64,000 nucleotides of DNA from DASQZT01 sp963728965 (GCA_963728965.1 CAVSMH010000006.1:2046001-2110000); one strand, 5' to 3'; positions 1 to 9,776 are shown, counted from the first letter of the stretch. A program made the numbers and translations. Notes: a model not told the origin generated them from the sequence alone.

Positions 1-429
1 CGCATCCGAAGCGAGCGTGCCCCGCCCGATCAGCGGAGATACCCCCATGACGTCGAACGTGTTCATGGTGCAATGATTGCCGCGCAGGCGGCGCGGTTCG
101 CCCTCGCCCGTCCACGTCACATCCGACCAGGTGGAGGCGATCACGCCCTCGAAAACAGTATTGCGCTCGGCGATGTCCAGGAACTGGTCGATCGGGTAAT
201 AGCTGCCATTCCCGCCGCGCTGCCCCTGCACCCAGACTGCTATCAGCCGGTCCGGATCCTTGTAAGGGAAGGGATCGAGAATCACCGCGTGGACCACGCT
301 GTACATGGCCGTGCTGCCGCCAATTCCCAGGGCGAGCGATCCGATCGCAATCGCCGCGAACGACCGGTTTTTCGCCAGGTTGCGCATGCCGAAGCGCACG
401 TCCGCCACAAACTCTTCCACTGCTCTCAT
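1..429 (-). CDS. ADOP-type ABC transporter permease, N-terminal part (runs off the left edge)
   Basis: The reverse strand reads from an ATG at 429 with no stop down to base 1, giving 143 residues of a longer protein. It opens with the motif VRFGMRNLAKN, then a hydrophobic segment containing ALGIGGSTAMYSVV and then DPFPYKDPDRL. These are the first transmembrane helix and periplasmic start of the MacB-like permeases that are greatly expanded in Acidobacteria (ADOP family, about 800 residues). Only the N-terminus is present, so completeness cannot be judged. It is divergent from the kinase-aminotransferase gene across about 107 bp. Members are thought to export or sense small molecules, but the substrate is unknown. 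Confidence 0.85.
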   Translation of the reverse strand, partial: MRAVEEFVADVRFGMRNLAKNRSFAAIAIGSLALGIGGSTAMYSVVHAVILDPFPYKDPDRLIAVWVQGQRGGNGSYYPIDQFLDIAERNTVFEGVIASTWSDVTWTGEGEPRRLRGNHCTMNTFDVMGVSPLIGRGTLASDA

Positions 430-536
430 GGGGCCACCTTTCCAGTATGGACGCCCGGCGCCCGCGATTCGTTAGCCCTGTCTGATTGCGACGGTGGACC
501 GTGAAGGTGGGCGCCGCGTCCCACCGCTGATTCGCT

Positions 537-2753
537 ATGCTGACCCTTGGAATGTCCCTCGTCCAGAAAGCGCCCGCATTCGGAATTGGCGACGCGGTGA
601 GGATTGCCCGCGAGCTCTACGCGCTCGATGCCGAAGCCGAGCCGCTGCCCAGCGAACGCGACCAGAATTTCCGGCTCCGCGATGCCTCGGGCTCGCAGTT
701 TGTCCTGAAGATCGCCAACCCCGAGGAGGCGCTCGAAGTTCTCGACCTGCAAAACCAGGCCATACAGTTTCTGGCTTCTGCGCATACCGGGCTCGAATGG
801 CCCGGCGTCGTTCCCACCCGCTACGGCAACGCGATCATTCCGGTGGCCGCGGAGGATGGCACGGCGTATTTCGTGCGCCTGCTGAGCTGGGTGGAGGGCG
901 TGTGCTTTGCCGCGACCTCGCCTCACCGTCCCGAGCTGCTGGTCTCCCTCGGATGGGCGTTGGGGAAAATGGATGCCGCGCTCGCCCGCTTCTCGCACCA
1001 CGCGGCGCGGCGCACCATCTGCTGGGATCTCAGGCAGGCACCCCTGGCACGCCGCCATCTGGAACTCCTGCCGCCCACGCAGCGGAGCCTCGCGGAGCCC
1101 TTCTTCGACGCCTGGGCGGATGTGAACTGGGAGGCGCTGCCCGCCGCCGTGATTCACGGCGATGCCAACGACTACAACGTCCTTGTCGATGAGAGCGGCA
1201 CGCGCGTCCGCACGGTGCTCGATTTCGGCGATATGGTCTACACCGCCAGGGTGTGCGACCTCGCCATCGCGCTGGCTTACGTGATGCTCGATCGGCAGGA
1301 CCCGATCCGGCCGGCGGCCGAAGTGGCGGCCGCCTACCACCAGGAATGTCCGCTTTCCGAACCCGAGATCGACGCCCTCTACACGCTGGCGGCCGCCCGC
1401 CTCGCCATGAGCGTCTGCTACTGCGCACGGCAGGCTCGCGACGCCCCCGCGAACGGCTACTTGAATATTAGCAACCGGCCGGCCTGGGCGCTGCTCGAGC
1501 GGTTGGCCGCTATGCCCGCTGGGTGGCCTCGTGAGGTCTTCCGGCGCGCCTGCCGCGTCACTGCCGCGCGCACTCCCGGCGACCTCTTGGCTTCGCGCCG
1601 CCAGCACCTCGGGCCTTCGCTGAGCATCTCCTATCGGCAGCCGCTGCACATCATTCGGGGCTGGAAGCAGTACCTGTATGATTCCGCCGGCCGCGCCTAT
1701 CTCGATTGCGTCAACAACGTGGCCCACGTGGGGCACTGCCACCCGCGCGTGGTGCGCGCGGCCGCCGGGCAGATGGCCTTGCTCAATACCAACACCCGCT
1801 ATCTGCACGAGGCGCTGGTGGAGTACACCGAGCGGCTGGCGGCCACCCTGCCCGAGCCGTTACGCGTGGTGTACCTGGTTTGCAGCGGGAGCGAAGCCAA
1901 CGAGCTGGCGCTGCGCCTGGCGCGCGCCCACACCGGGAGCCACGCCGTAGTTGCCATGGAGGCCGGCTACCACGGCAACACCAACGCGCTGATCGATATC
2001 AGCCATTACAAGTTCGCCGGCCCCGGCGGACAGGGCAAGCCGGCGCACGTGCAGATCGTGCCGTTCGCCACCGGGCTCTGGCCCGCTCTCGAACGGCCGC
2101 GCCCTGCTTTCATCTGCGAATCGGCGTTGAGCTGCGCGGGCCAGGTGATTCTGCGCCCTGGATTTCTCCAGGAGGCTTATACCGCGGTTCGCGCGGCCGG
2201 CGGAGTCGCCATCGCCGACGAAGTGCAGACCGGGTTCGGCCGTGCCGGCTCCCACTTCTGGATGTTCCAGACCCAGCACGTGGTTCCGGACATTGTCACC
2301 CTCGGCAAGCCCATCGGCAACGGCCATCCCCTCGGCGCCGTCATCACTACACCCGAAATCGCCGCGTCCTTCGACACCGGCATGGAGTATTTCAATACCT
2401 TCGGCGGCAATCCGGTCTCCTGCGCGGTGGGGCTGGCGGTCCTCGACGTGATTCGCGACGAGCGCTTGCAGGAGAACGCGCGCGACGTCGGCGAGTACCT
2501 CCTGCACGGTCTCCGCGGCCTCGCCGAACGGCACTCGCTGCTCGGTGACGTACGCGGCCTCGGCCTGTTTCTGGGATTCGAGCTTGCCGACGCGCGGGCA
2601 GCCGGCGAGCTGGTGAACCGCATGAAAGAGCGCGGCGTGCTGTTGAGCACCGATGGCCCGCGTCACAACGTGATTAAGATCAAGCCGCCGCTGATTTTCT
2701 CCCGCGCGGATGCCGGCTTGCTTCTCGAACGTCTGGATAGGGAGCTTCCATGA
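537..2753 (+). CDS. Fusion of APH-type small-molecule kinase and class III PLP aminotransferase/phospho-lyase
   Basis: A 738-residue protein with two enzymes in tandem. Residues about 20-330 are an aminoglycoside-phosphotransferase/choline-kinase fold with the catalytic loop HGDANDYN (from about residue 207) followed by VLDFGDM. Residues about 345-738 are a class III aminotransferase with the PLP lysine at about K591 in TLGKPIGNGHP. That motif resembles the AGXT2L/PHYKPL phospho-lyases. In animals a separate kinase (hydroxylysine kinase) and phospho-lyase act in series, phosphorylating an amino alcohol and then eliminating phosphate. A fused bacterial version suggests the same two-step logic, but the substrate is inference. 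The start could also be the ATG at 552. The stop overlaps the next gene as ATGA, so the two are probably translated together. Confidence 0.88.
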   Translation: MLTLGMSLVQKAPAFGIGDAVRIARELYALDAEAEPLPSERDQNFRLRDASGSQFVLKIANPEEALEVLDLQNQAIQFLASAHTGLEWPGVVPTRYGNAIIPVAAEDGTAYFVRLLSWVEGVCFAATSPHRPELLVSLGWALGKMDAALARFSHHAARRTICWDLRQAPLARRHLELLPPTQRSLAEPFFDAWADVNWEALPAAVIHGDANDYNVLVDESGTRVRTVLDFGDMVYTARVCDLAIALAYVMLDRQDPIRPAAEVAAAYHQECPLSEPEIDALYTLAAARLAMSVCYCARQARDAPANGYLNISNRPAWALLERLAAMPAGWPREVFRRACRVTAARTPGDLLASRRQHLGPSLSISYRQPLHIIRGWKQYLYDSAGRAYLDCVNNVAHVGHCHPRVVRAAAGQMALLNTNTRYLHEALVEYTERLAATLPEPLRVVYLVCSGSEANELALRLARAHTGSHAVVAMEAGYHGNTNALIDISHYKFAGPGGQGKPAHVQIVPFATGLWPALERPRPAFICESALSCAGQVILRPGFLQEAYTAVRAAGGVAIADEVQTGFGRAGSHFWMFQTQHVVPDIVTLGKPIGNGHPLGAVITTPEIAASFDTGMEYFNTFGGNPVSCAVGLAVLDVIRDERLQENARDVGEYLLHGLRGLAERHSLLGDVRGLGLFLGFELADARAAGELVNRMKERGVLLSTDGPRHNVIKIKPPLIFSRADAGLLLERLDRELP

Positions 2754-4057
2754 ACGAACTCGTCACGTATTCCGCTACCCGGCAGGCGCAGCTCGTGCGC
2801 GAGCGGAAGGTGTCGCCTCGGGAGCTGTTCGAGGCCCACCAGGTGCAGATCGCGAAGGTGAACCCGGCCATCCATGCGGCCGTGGAGGTTCTGCCTTATC
2901 GCGATCCGCCATCGTCTGAGGGCCCGCTTTTCGGTGTCCCCTTCAGCGTGAAGGATTCGATCGAACTGGCCGGCACCGTCAGCACCGCGGGTACGCTGGG
3001 CCGAAAAGACGCCCCGCCCTCGACCGCCGATGCGGAACTGGTCCGGCGCCTGCGAGCCGCGGGAGCCGTGCCCATCGCGCGCACCAATCTCCCCGATCTG
3101 CTGTTCTCCTTCGAAAGCGACAACTTGATCTACGGGCGCACCAACAACCCCTACGACCTCACCCGCACGCCGGGCGGCAGCAGCGGCGGCGAGGCGGCGC
3201 TGATCGCGGCCTGTGGATCGCCTTTCGGCCTCGGCAGCGATGCGGCGGGCAGCGTTCGTCTCCCCGCGGCATTCTGCGGTATCCCCGGCTTGAAACCCAC
3301 CTCCGGCCTGCTTCCGCGCCAAGGGCATTTTCCGCCGGCAGGAGGGTGGCTCGAAGCCCTCTGGCAGATCGGGCCGATGGCGCGCTATGTGGAGGACCTC
3401 TACCTGGTAATGGCGTGCCTCGGCTTCCCGGTCGGAAAGCCGCCGCTCAAAGACCTGCGAGTGGCTTTCTACGCTTCCCCGGCGGACGCTGATATCGCCC
3501 AAGCCGTCCGCAATGCCGCGACCGCGCTGGAATCGGCGGCGGCGTCGGTGACCGAGGACCGTCCGGGCTGCTTCCCAATGGCCTACGACCTGGAAATGAA
3601 ACTGATCGGCCCCGACGGCGGCGATGCGCTGCTCGACTACCTCTCCGAGCTCGGCTCCACCCGGATCCATCCCCTGCTTACCGCGTGGCTGGATCGGCTC
3701 GAGGCCTATCGCACCGACCTGCGCGGGTTTCAGCAATACTGGGCGGAATGGGACCAGTACCGCACCGGGATGTCCGGGTTCCTCAGCCAATACGACGCCA
3801 TTCTCTGCCCGGCGTACATCCATCCGGCCCTGCCCCACGGAACGTCCGTCGAAGAGGAGAACTTCCGCGGCTTCATCCACACCATGGCCTACAACGTGGC
3901 CGGTTGGCCCGCCGCGGTGGTTCGCGTCGGCGAATCCGCCGGTTTGCCGGTGGCGGTGCAGGTGGCTGCCGGCGCGGGACGTGAGGATATCGTGCTCGCG
4001 GTGGCGGCGTTCCTGGAGCAGGTGTTCAGCGGCTGGCGGCCGGCTCCGTCATGGTGA
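2750..4057 (+). CDS. Amidase-signature family hydrolase
   Basis: A 435-residue amidase signature enzyme hydrolysing an amide, substrate unknown. The family's Ser-cisSer-Lys triad is visible: Lys about 68 (FSVKD), the cis-Ser near 144 in PGGSSGGE, and the nucleophile near S168 in AAGSVRLPA. No signal peptide is seen, so it is probably cytoplasmic. Its ATG overlaps the stop of the kinase-aminotransferase fusion (ATGA), which implies coupled expression and a shared catabolic route for an amine or amide. Its last 32 bases overlap the 3' end of the convergent FG-GAP gene. Similarity to GatA and fatty-acid amide hydrolases is only at family level. Confidence 0.9.
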   Translation: MNELVTYSATRQAQLVRERKVSPRELFEAHQVQIAKVNPAIHAAVEVLPYRDPPSSEGPLFGVPFSVKDSIELAGTVSTAGTLGRKDAPPSTADAELVRRLRAAGAVPIARTNLPDLLFSFESDNLIYGRTNNPYDLTRTPGGSSGGEAALIAACGSPFGLGSDAAGSVRLPAAFCGIPGLKPTSGLLPRQGHFPPAGGWLEALWQIGPMARYVEDLYLVMACLGFPVGKPPLKDLRVAFYASPADADIAQAVRNAATALESAAASVTEDRPGCFPMAYDLEMKLIGPDGGDALLDYLSELGSTRIHPLLTAWLDRLEAYRTDLRGFQQYWAEWDQYRTGMSGFLSQYDAILCPAYIHPALPHGTSVEEENFRGFIHTMAYNVAGWPAAVVRVGESAGLPVAVQVAAGAGREDIVLAVAAFLEQVFSGWRPAPSW

Positions 4058-5663
4058 TCCTCTGGTCTGCCGCCACTTTCGCCTGCTGCTGCCTGGTCCC
4101 GCTGGGCCATTCGATTTCCACCGACGCCACCGCGTCCTTACCCAATCCGAACGTTTGCGCCAGGTCGCTCTGCGAGCAGTAGCTCGATCCGCTGCGAACC
4201 ATGCTCCACTGCTTGCCGGAAGCGCTGGTGACGCGCACCACGGCGCCGATGCCGTCGCGGTTCGATTTCGACCCCACCAGTTTCACCGACAGCCAGTGGT
4301 TGCGGTTGCCGCCGTCGTTCCGGTAGAGCACCGCGGGCCCGTTATTGGTCGCGATCAGCACATCGAGGTCGCCGTCGTGGTCGTAGTCCGCATATGCGGC
4401 GCCGCGGGCCACCATCGCCCGGCGGAACGCCGTGCTCATATCCCCGCTCACGTTTTCGAACTTGTGGTTCCCCAGGTTGCGGAACAGCAGCGGCGCCTCG
4501 CGATAGCTCACCTTGGGTTGCACCCGGCCGATCTCGTCTTCAATGTGGCCGTTGGCGGCGAAGATGTCGGGGTGGCCGTCCAGGTCGTAATCGAAGAAGA
4601 ACACGCCGAAAGCCAGGCACAGCAGGCTCGCCCGGCCCACCGTCGAGGAGGGCGCTTCGTCCACGAACAGCCCGTTGCCCTCGTTATGATAGAGGCCCAG
4701 CATCTGGTTGGAAAAATTGCCGACCAGCAGGTGCGGCCGCCCGCTGCGGTCGTAATCGGCGGCGTCCGCGCCCATCGCCCCGCGCGCCACACCGTCTTCG
4801 CCGTAAGCCACGCCGGCCGTCATGCCTTCTTCGCGGAACGTGCCGTTGCCCAGGTTCCGGTATAGCTTGTTGGGCTGCGTGTCGTTGGCCACGAACAGGT
4901 CCGGCCAGCCGTCGCCGTTGTAATCCAGAACGGTCACCCCCAGCGACTTGCTCGTCGGGTCGCCCAATCCGGCGCGCTCCGCCACATCTTCGAAGCGCCC
5001 GTTGCCCAGGTTATGGTACAGCCGCGACCGCGTGCCCTTGTACGATTCCGGCGTGCAGTAGGATTTCGTCGCGCCATCGAGCGAGCACCACAGGTCGTGA
5101 TCGCGCGTCCACTGCACATAGTTGGCGACGAATACGTCCAGCTTGCCGTCGCGGTCGTAGTCGAACCAGGCGGCGCTCGTGCCGAAATTCGCGTTCTGAA
5201 TGCCGGAGCCCTTGGTGACGTCGCGGAATTTGCCGCCGCCTTCGTTGTGAAACAGGCGGTCGCCCTCGAGCGCGGTGAGGTAGACGTCGTCGCGCCCGTC
5301 GTTATCGTAGTCCGCAATCGCCACACCCATCCCGTAGATTTCGATGTCGAGCCCGCTGCCCGCCGTTACGTCGGTGAACGTGCCGTTGTGGTTGTTGCGG
5401 TAGAGCGCCGGGTGCGAATGCCGGCCGCGCGGCGTCCAGTCCTTGCCGTTGACCAGCAGGATATCGGGCCAGCCGTCGCCGTCGAAATCGAAGAAGGCGC
5501 ATCCCGCGCCGAGCGTCTCGGGCAGGTACTTCTTTCCGGTCCGCCCCGCGTTGTGCGTGAAGTGAATGCCCGCTTGCGCCGTCACATCGCTGAAGCTGAT
5601 CGAGGAAGGCGGCATGGTCGCCGCCATGGCCAACACCGCCGCCAGCCCGGCCAGGTATTTCAT
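4026..5663 (-). CDS. CRTAC-type secreted protein (FG-GAP/VCBS repeats plus ASPIC/UnbV domain)
   Basis: A 545-residue secreted protein with an N-terminal signal (MKYLAGLAAVLAMAATM). It has repeated Ca-binding FG-GAP-like units such as DFDGDGWPDILLVN, DYDNDGRDDVYLT, DYDRDGKLDVFVAN and DYNGDGWPDLFVAN, which together would form a beta-propeller. The C-terminal 80 or so residues (RDGIGAVVRV ... VEIEWPSGT) match the ASPIC/UnbV domain. The molecular function of this family is poorly known. The start codon overlaps the stop of the upstream multiheme cytochrome gene by 4 bp, so it is the second gene of that operon. The pairing suggests a role near a periplasmic or cell-surface electron-transfer protein, which is inference. 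Confidence 0.9.
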   Translation of the reverse strand: MKYLAGLAAVLAMAATMPPSSISFSDVTAQAGIHFTHNAGRTGKKYLPETLGAGCAFFDFDGDGWPDILLVNGKDWTPRGRHSHPALYRNNHNGTFTDVTAGSGLDIEIYGMGVAIADYDNDGRDDVYLTALEGDRLFHNEGGGKFRDVTKGSGIQNANFGTSAAWFDYDRDGKLDVFVANYVQWTRDHDLWCSLDGATKSYCTPESYKGTRSRLYHNLGNGRFEDVAERAGLGDPTSKSLGVTVLDYNGDGWPDLFVANDTQPNKLYRNLGNGTFREEGMTAGVAYGEDGVARGAMGADAADYDRSGRPHLLVGNFSNQMLGLYHNEGNGLFVDEAPSSTVGRASLLCLAFGVFFFDYDLDGHPDIFAANGHIEDEIGRVQPKVSYREAPLLFRNLGNHKFENVSGDMSTAFRRAMVARGAAYADYDHDGDLDVLIATNNGPAVLYRNDGGNRNHWLSVKLVGSKSNRDGIGAVVRVTSASGKQWSMVRSGSSYCSQSDLAQTFGLGKDAVASVEIEWPSGTRQQQAKVAADQRITMTEPAASR

Positions 5664-8377
5664 GGCCGCACCGCGCTTTCGTGATCGTGGATCGGCTGGC
5701 GTTCGTTGTTGTCTTCAGGGCTGATCATGCGCCTCTTCCCGGTGATGGCTTGTGACGACTCGTCGGCTTTGAACCGGCGGAACAGTTTCTCCTCGCGCTG
5801 CGCGCCCGCCTGGTCGCCCAGTCCGCGGTAGCAGAGCATCAGGGTGTAGTGCATCTGGATGTCTTCGGGATCCACGTCGCACACCTGCTTGAGCACCTCC
5901 ACCGCCTGCGCATATTCCCGCTTGAGAAACAGAATGCGGGCCATCTGGTTCAGCACCACCCGGTCGCGCGGGTATTTCGAACGCGCCACTTCGAGCGATT
6001 TGAGCGCGCCATCGTAGTCGCCATCGGCCTTTTGTACCGCCGCCTGGAAAAACCAGATCCGGCCCAGCGAGGAATCGATCTGCATGGCCTTGGCGAGGAA
6101 CGGCTTGGCGGCATCCGTTTCGCCCTCCTGAATCAGCGCGCGCGCCACATTGAGCCAGCCGTCGGCGTACCCGGGTTCGGCCTCGGTCGTCTTGCGGAAG
6201 GCGTACTCGGCGCCCTTCAGGTCTCCCTGCAGCAGCAGCCCGATGCCCCAGTCGTTCCAGCGCTCGCGGTCCTGCTTGCGCACCACCGGGGTCCAGGAGG
6301 GAGTCCCCAGCGGAACCACCGCCGTGGCCTCGGCCAGCGTGATCACCGGCAGATCCGGGATGCGGTCGCGAATCTTGCCGGAGACATTCGGCGGAATGCA
6401 ATCCGCCGTGAACTGGTATTCGAGGCTGTTGTGATCGGGTCCCAGCAGCGACGGGTCCTGTCCCGGCTTGGCTTGGCCCGCGTAGGAGAAATTCGTGTAG
6501 TACCAGGAGAATTTGCGGTAATTCAGTTTGGCGTGGAAGGTAATGGGTCCCTTCGCGTCGCGCGGCACACGCACCAGGTAGTGCCCCACATCCGCTGCGC
6601 CCGGAGGAATCAGCCGCGCATATAGCAGGCTGCGCGCCTGCCACGCATTGCGTTTGTTGATCGGGTTGGCCTGCGCGTCAAGCTGGTAGGCCCGGTAGAA
6701 ATGCGCGCCGGGCTCCACCGGGCCCGTATCGCCGTCCCTCAGGTTGCCGCTCCAGAAGATGACCCGACCTTCGGCATCCCGCGCCTGGAGTTCCAGCCAC
6801 ACGTCGAACGCATCCACCGTGCCGCCCGGGAAGAAATGACCGATCTTGCGCGTGCGCACCACCACATCCACGCGGGCGGTGCTGCCCGGTTCGAGTTTGG
6901 CTCCGGATCGATCGATCGGCGCCGCCACCTTGCCCACTTCGCGAATCACCGTGGGACCGCTCTGCTCGGCCTCCTCGCCCACCGCGAAGGTGGTATTGGC
7001 CTGCACCGTCTCGGTGCGGCGCCGCATGGCCTGGGCGCCGTGCTCCTCCGCGGGAGTCACCGCGAAAATGTCCACGGTGACGAAGCCCGATTTCAGGAAC
7101 TGCTCTTCGGCCTCGAGTTGGGCGTGGTCCTGGTTGACGTAGGCGACCGCGGTGTTGGCCGCCGGGAAGCGGTGCGAGTGGATCTTACCGTTGCGGTTGC
7201 CGGGGTCGTGCGAATCCATCAGCGGCATGTGGCAATCCGCGCATGCCATCGATTTCGCCGGGTAATAAAAGGACCGCGCCCCCTGCCCGGAGACGCCGCT
7301 GGCCTGCCAGTTGTCGTAATCGTTGAAGCCGCGCACCCAGCGGTAGTGGTTCACCGGGACATCCAGGTGCACCTTGTGGCACGCCGAGCAGAACTCGGCC
7401 GAGGCCATGAACGGCTTTAGAAACGTGGCCTTGTGCGGCTTCGGGTTGAGATAGGTCAGAAAGTAATCGGCGGCGCGAATGGCGCGGTTATGGCTGCTGG
7501 CAAGCTCGTGCAGCGGCGGGTATTCAACGGTGAAATCGTTGTTGCCCATGGTGCTATCGAGGTGCACGATGGCGTGACACGACATGCAACCCAGGCCGGC
7601 CTGCGCTTCGGGAGTGTCGATCTGCTCGCGTATCGGCCGGTCGAAACGGCCGTTGAAAAACACCGCGTGATCGTGGCAACCCGCGCACCATTTGCTGGGG
7701 CGCGTGCCCACGACATCCTGCATGTATTCGATCGATTTCCGGTAAAACTGGTTGTTGAACGACGCGAAGTGGTGCATCGAGCTCTTCCACTGCTCGTAGA
7801 TATCTTTGTGGCACTGCCCGCAGGCTTCCGAATCCATGAAGAAGTTCGAAGGGATGATGTTGCCCGTGTTGGTCTGCGCCGAAGCCGGTGCGAAAGGAGA
7901 GCCCGCGCCGGCGCCCTCTTCATCCATCGATAGCGGTGGCGATGCCGGGTTGCGAACCGACGCGTTGGGGTCGGGGCGAACTTTGTGGTACAGGGCGGCC
8001 GTGGCCGGTAGCAGCACGAGCAGCGCCAGCGCCGCTCCGTAGGCCGGCCGCCACGCGCGATTCCGCAACAGCCGCGCGGCGATGAGCGCCACCGCCACTA
8101 GGGCCAGCACGATGTGCAGCCAGAGCACCCACCGGTGCTCGAGGGTGTTGCCTCGCACCGCGATAAACACGGCGGGCAGGCCCGCCGCCAAAAACGCGCC
8201 GCACTCGCGTGGATAGCGCTTCGCCCAAAGTGCCGCCGGTACCATCAGGGCCAGGCCGAGCAAGAGGTGCAACAGCACATTGCCCATGTAGAAAACCGTG
8301 GGTTGTGGGAACGCGGCGATATACCCCGCGTTGACAAGCAGCAGTCCCAAACCCCAAGCCGCAATGCGGCGCATCAT
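5660..8377 (-). CDS. Membrane-anchored pentaheme c-type cytochrome with C-terminal TPR repeats
   Basis: I place the start at ATG 8377 (MMRRIAAWG), giving about 905 residues. The reading frame continues upstream, but that part has no hydrophobic or conserved character. About five hydrophobic helices occupy residues 5-130. The periplasmic part then carries five CXXCH heme sites: CGQCH (about residue 186), CAGCH, CMSCH, CSACH and CADCH, in a cytochrome c554-like context (CGQCHKDIYEQWKSS). Residues about 700-880 are TPR repeats. The likely role is electron transfer at the cytoplasmic membrane coupled to protein interaction; the redox partner is unknown. It overlaps the CRTAC gene by 4 bp. The IS element at 8453 inserted about 75 bp upstream of this start and may have altered its promoter. 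Confidence 0.88.
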   Translation of the reverse strand: MMRRIAAWGLGLLLVNAGYIAAFPQPTVFYMGNVLLHLLLGLALMVPAALWAKRYPRECGAFLAAGLPAVFIAVRGNTLEHRWVLWLHIVLALVAVALIAARLLRNRAWRPAYGAALALLVLLPATAALYHKVRPDPNASVRNPASPPLSMDEEGAGAGSPFAPASAQTNTGNIIPSNFFMDSEACGQCHKDIYEQWKSSMHHFASFNNQFYRKSIEYMQDVVGTRPSKWCAGCHDHAVFFNGRFDRPIREQIDTPEAQAGLGCMSCHAIVHLDSTMGNNDFTVEYPPLHELASSHNRAIRAADYFLTYLNPKPHKATFLKPFMASAEFCSACHKVHLDVPVNHYRWVRGFNDYDNWQASGVSGQGARSFYYPAKSMACADCHMPLMDSHDPGNRNGKIHSHRFPAANTAVAYVNQDHAQLEAEEQFLKSGFVTVDIFAVTPAEEHGAQAMRRRTETVQANTTFAVGEEAEQSGPTVIREVGKVAAPIDRSGAKLEPGSTARVDVVVRTRKIGHFFPGGTVDAFDVWLELQARDAEGRVIFWSGNLRDGDTGPVEPGAHFYRAYQLDAQANPINKRNAWQARSLLYARLIPPGAADVGHYLVRVPRDAKGPITFHAKLNYRKFSWYYTNFSYAGQAKPGQDPSLLGPDHNSLEYQFTADCIPPNVSGKIRDRIPDLPVITLAEATAVVPLGTPSWTPVVRKQDRERWNDWGIGLLLQGDLKGAEYAFRKTTEAEPGYADGWLNVARALIQEGETDAAKPFLAKAMQIDSSLGRIWFFQAAVQKADGDYDGALKSLEVARSKYPRDRVVLNQMARILFLKREYAQAVEVLKQVCDVDPEDIQMHYTLMLCYRGLGDQAGAQREEKLFRRFKADESSQAITGKRRMISPEDNNERQPIHDHESAVRP

Positions 8378-8443
8378 TACCCCCAGGAAATGTCCAGATG
8401 ACCGTAAGCATACTATAAATCCGCCGGTGTGGCGCAAGGCGCC

Positions 8444-8452
8444 GCCATCTGT
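8444..8452. repeat. Target-site duplication, left copy
   Basis: GCCATCTGT directly abuts the left inverted repeat of the insertion sequence. An identical copy abuts its right end at 10333-10341. Confidence 0.82.
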
Positions 8453-8636
8453 CAGCCGTTTCGGAAGTGTTGCGAAGCAGGGGTCGGCGCTGTGGAGTGG
8501 GTTTGAGTTGGGGAGGCAGGGGGTTTCTGGGGACCTTCGACCGACGGCGGGCCTCTGGGCGGGATGACTCCACGGCAAAGCGATCGAGTTGTCAAAGAGC
8601 AACGGAGTGCTGCCAGCCGTCCGCACGGCGTCGGTT

Positions 8637-9776
8637 TCAACCGGTGTCGGGCGGGTTGCGGCCTCCGAGGGTCAACCAGAGATAATCATGCAACTGCATG
8701 GCGGAGCGAACGCCGTGGTCGCCGCGATGCAGATAACGCAACCGATAGAGGCGTTCGATCACCAGGGCCAGTGCGATCAGCAGCCATACGATCAGGATGC
8801 TGTTGGGCTCATGGTGGCAGATGTGCTCCATGCCATAACGGTTCTTGCCGTCGTTGAAACCCCTATTCTCGATCTCCCAACGGCTCTTGGCCATGCGATA
8901 GAAACTCAGGCTGCCCAGTTTGGCGACGGTGAAGTTGGTCAGCCATTCGGCTTGGACCACCGTGCCATCGCGCTTGTGTTGGTGGTAGCGCAGCACGCGC
9001 ACGGTGGGCCAGTGGAGGGTTTCCCAAGGGGCGAAGTCATCAGCGTCCCAGACCTCGACTCGGTCATTGCCCTCCTGGAACACGGCTTGGGGCGGCTGAC
9101 CATCAAAGCGAGCGCGTACGTCGGCGGCCAACAGGGGCAGGTTCTCCTTCAGGCGCGCCACCACGGGTAGTCCGACATCCTCGGTGGTGTGCAAGAAAGG
9201 AGCTGTGGCGTAAGCGCCGTCTCCTACCACGTAGTCGGCGAAGCGTGGTCCCAGGTGCTCTACGGCGCGCCGCAGCAATCGCTGTGCGGCGGCATACTCG
9301 CTGTCGCCTGGCCCATAGGGCTCCACATCGATCGGCAGCGTTAAACCAGCGCCCACCACACTGACCAGCACAAAATGATGCAGGCAACCGTGCACTTCGC
9401 CTTTGGCGTCCTTGATGGGATCACACAACGAGCAGGGTTCCCTATAGGTGCGGCCTGCGCCGGTGCCGTCCAGAGCCAGACCGATAAAGCGGCTATTCTC
9501 GAAGGCCTTGTTCCGTTTGGCCTGGTGCAGTGCTGCCGCTAGAGCCAGTCGCGTCGACTCGGGGTTCATACGTTCGGTGCAGTAGGCCAAGGCATCATCG
9601 CCGAAGGCCGCTCTCACGCCTAACCCAATTCGTGCTGCGGAGTGGACTAACCACTCCAGGCGCAAAAAGCTGGTGATTCGCAGGATCCGGCTCATCACCA
9701 CGGCCCACACGATGTCCGTCGCGGGAATGTGTGGCTGGGTACGACCATCGCCGGGTTGCTGGAAATAGTTCTTCAA
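8637..9776 (-). CDS. IS4-like DDE transposase
   Basis: About 379 residues counted from a TTG at 9776. The frame stays open upstream almost to the end of the preceding gene, so the true start is uncertain and translation may be coupled. RNase H-fold hallmarks are visible: ALDGTG with the first Asp, VVGDGAYAT with the second, and a RWEIENRGFNDGKN region containing the catalytic Glu and resembling the YREK signature of IS4 transposases. It is the second gene of the element. It appears intact, with no internal stop or frameshift, so the element could still be mobile. Confidence 0.88.
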   Translation of the reverse strand: MKNYFQQPGDGRTQPHIPATDIVWAVVMSRILRITSFLRLEWLVHSAARIGLGVRAAFGDDALAYCTERMNPESTRLALAAALHQAKRNKAFENSRFIGLALDGTGAGRTYREPCSLCDPIKDAKGEVHGCLHHFVLVSVVGAGLTLPIDVEPYGPGDSEYAAAQRLLRRAVEHLGPRFADYVVGDGAYATAPFLHTTEDVGLPVVARLKENLPLLAADVRARFDGQPPQAVFQEGNDRVEVWDADDFAPWETLHWPTVRVLRYHQHKRDGTVVQAEWLTNFTVAKLGSLSFYRMAKSRWEIENRGFNDGKNRYGMEHICHHEPNSILIVWLLIALALVIERLYRLRYLHRGDHGVRSAMQLHDYLWLTLGGRNPPDTG

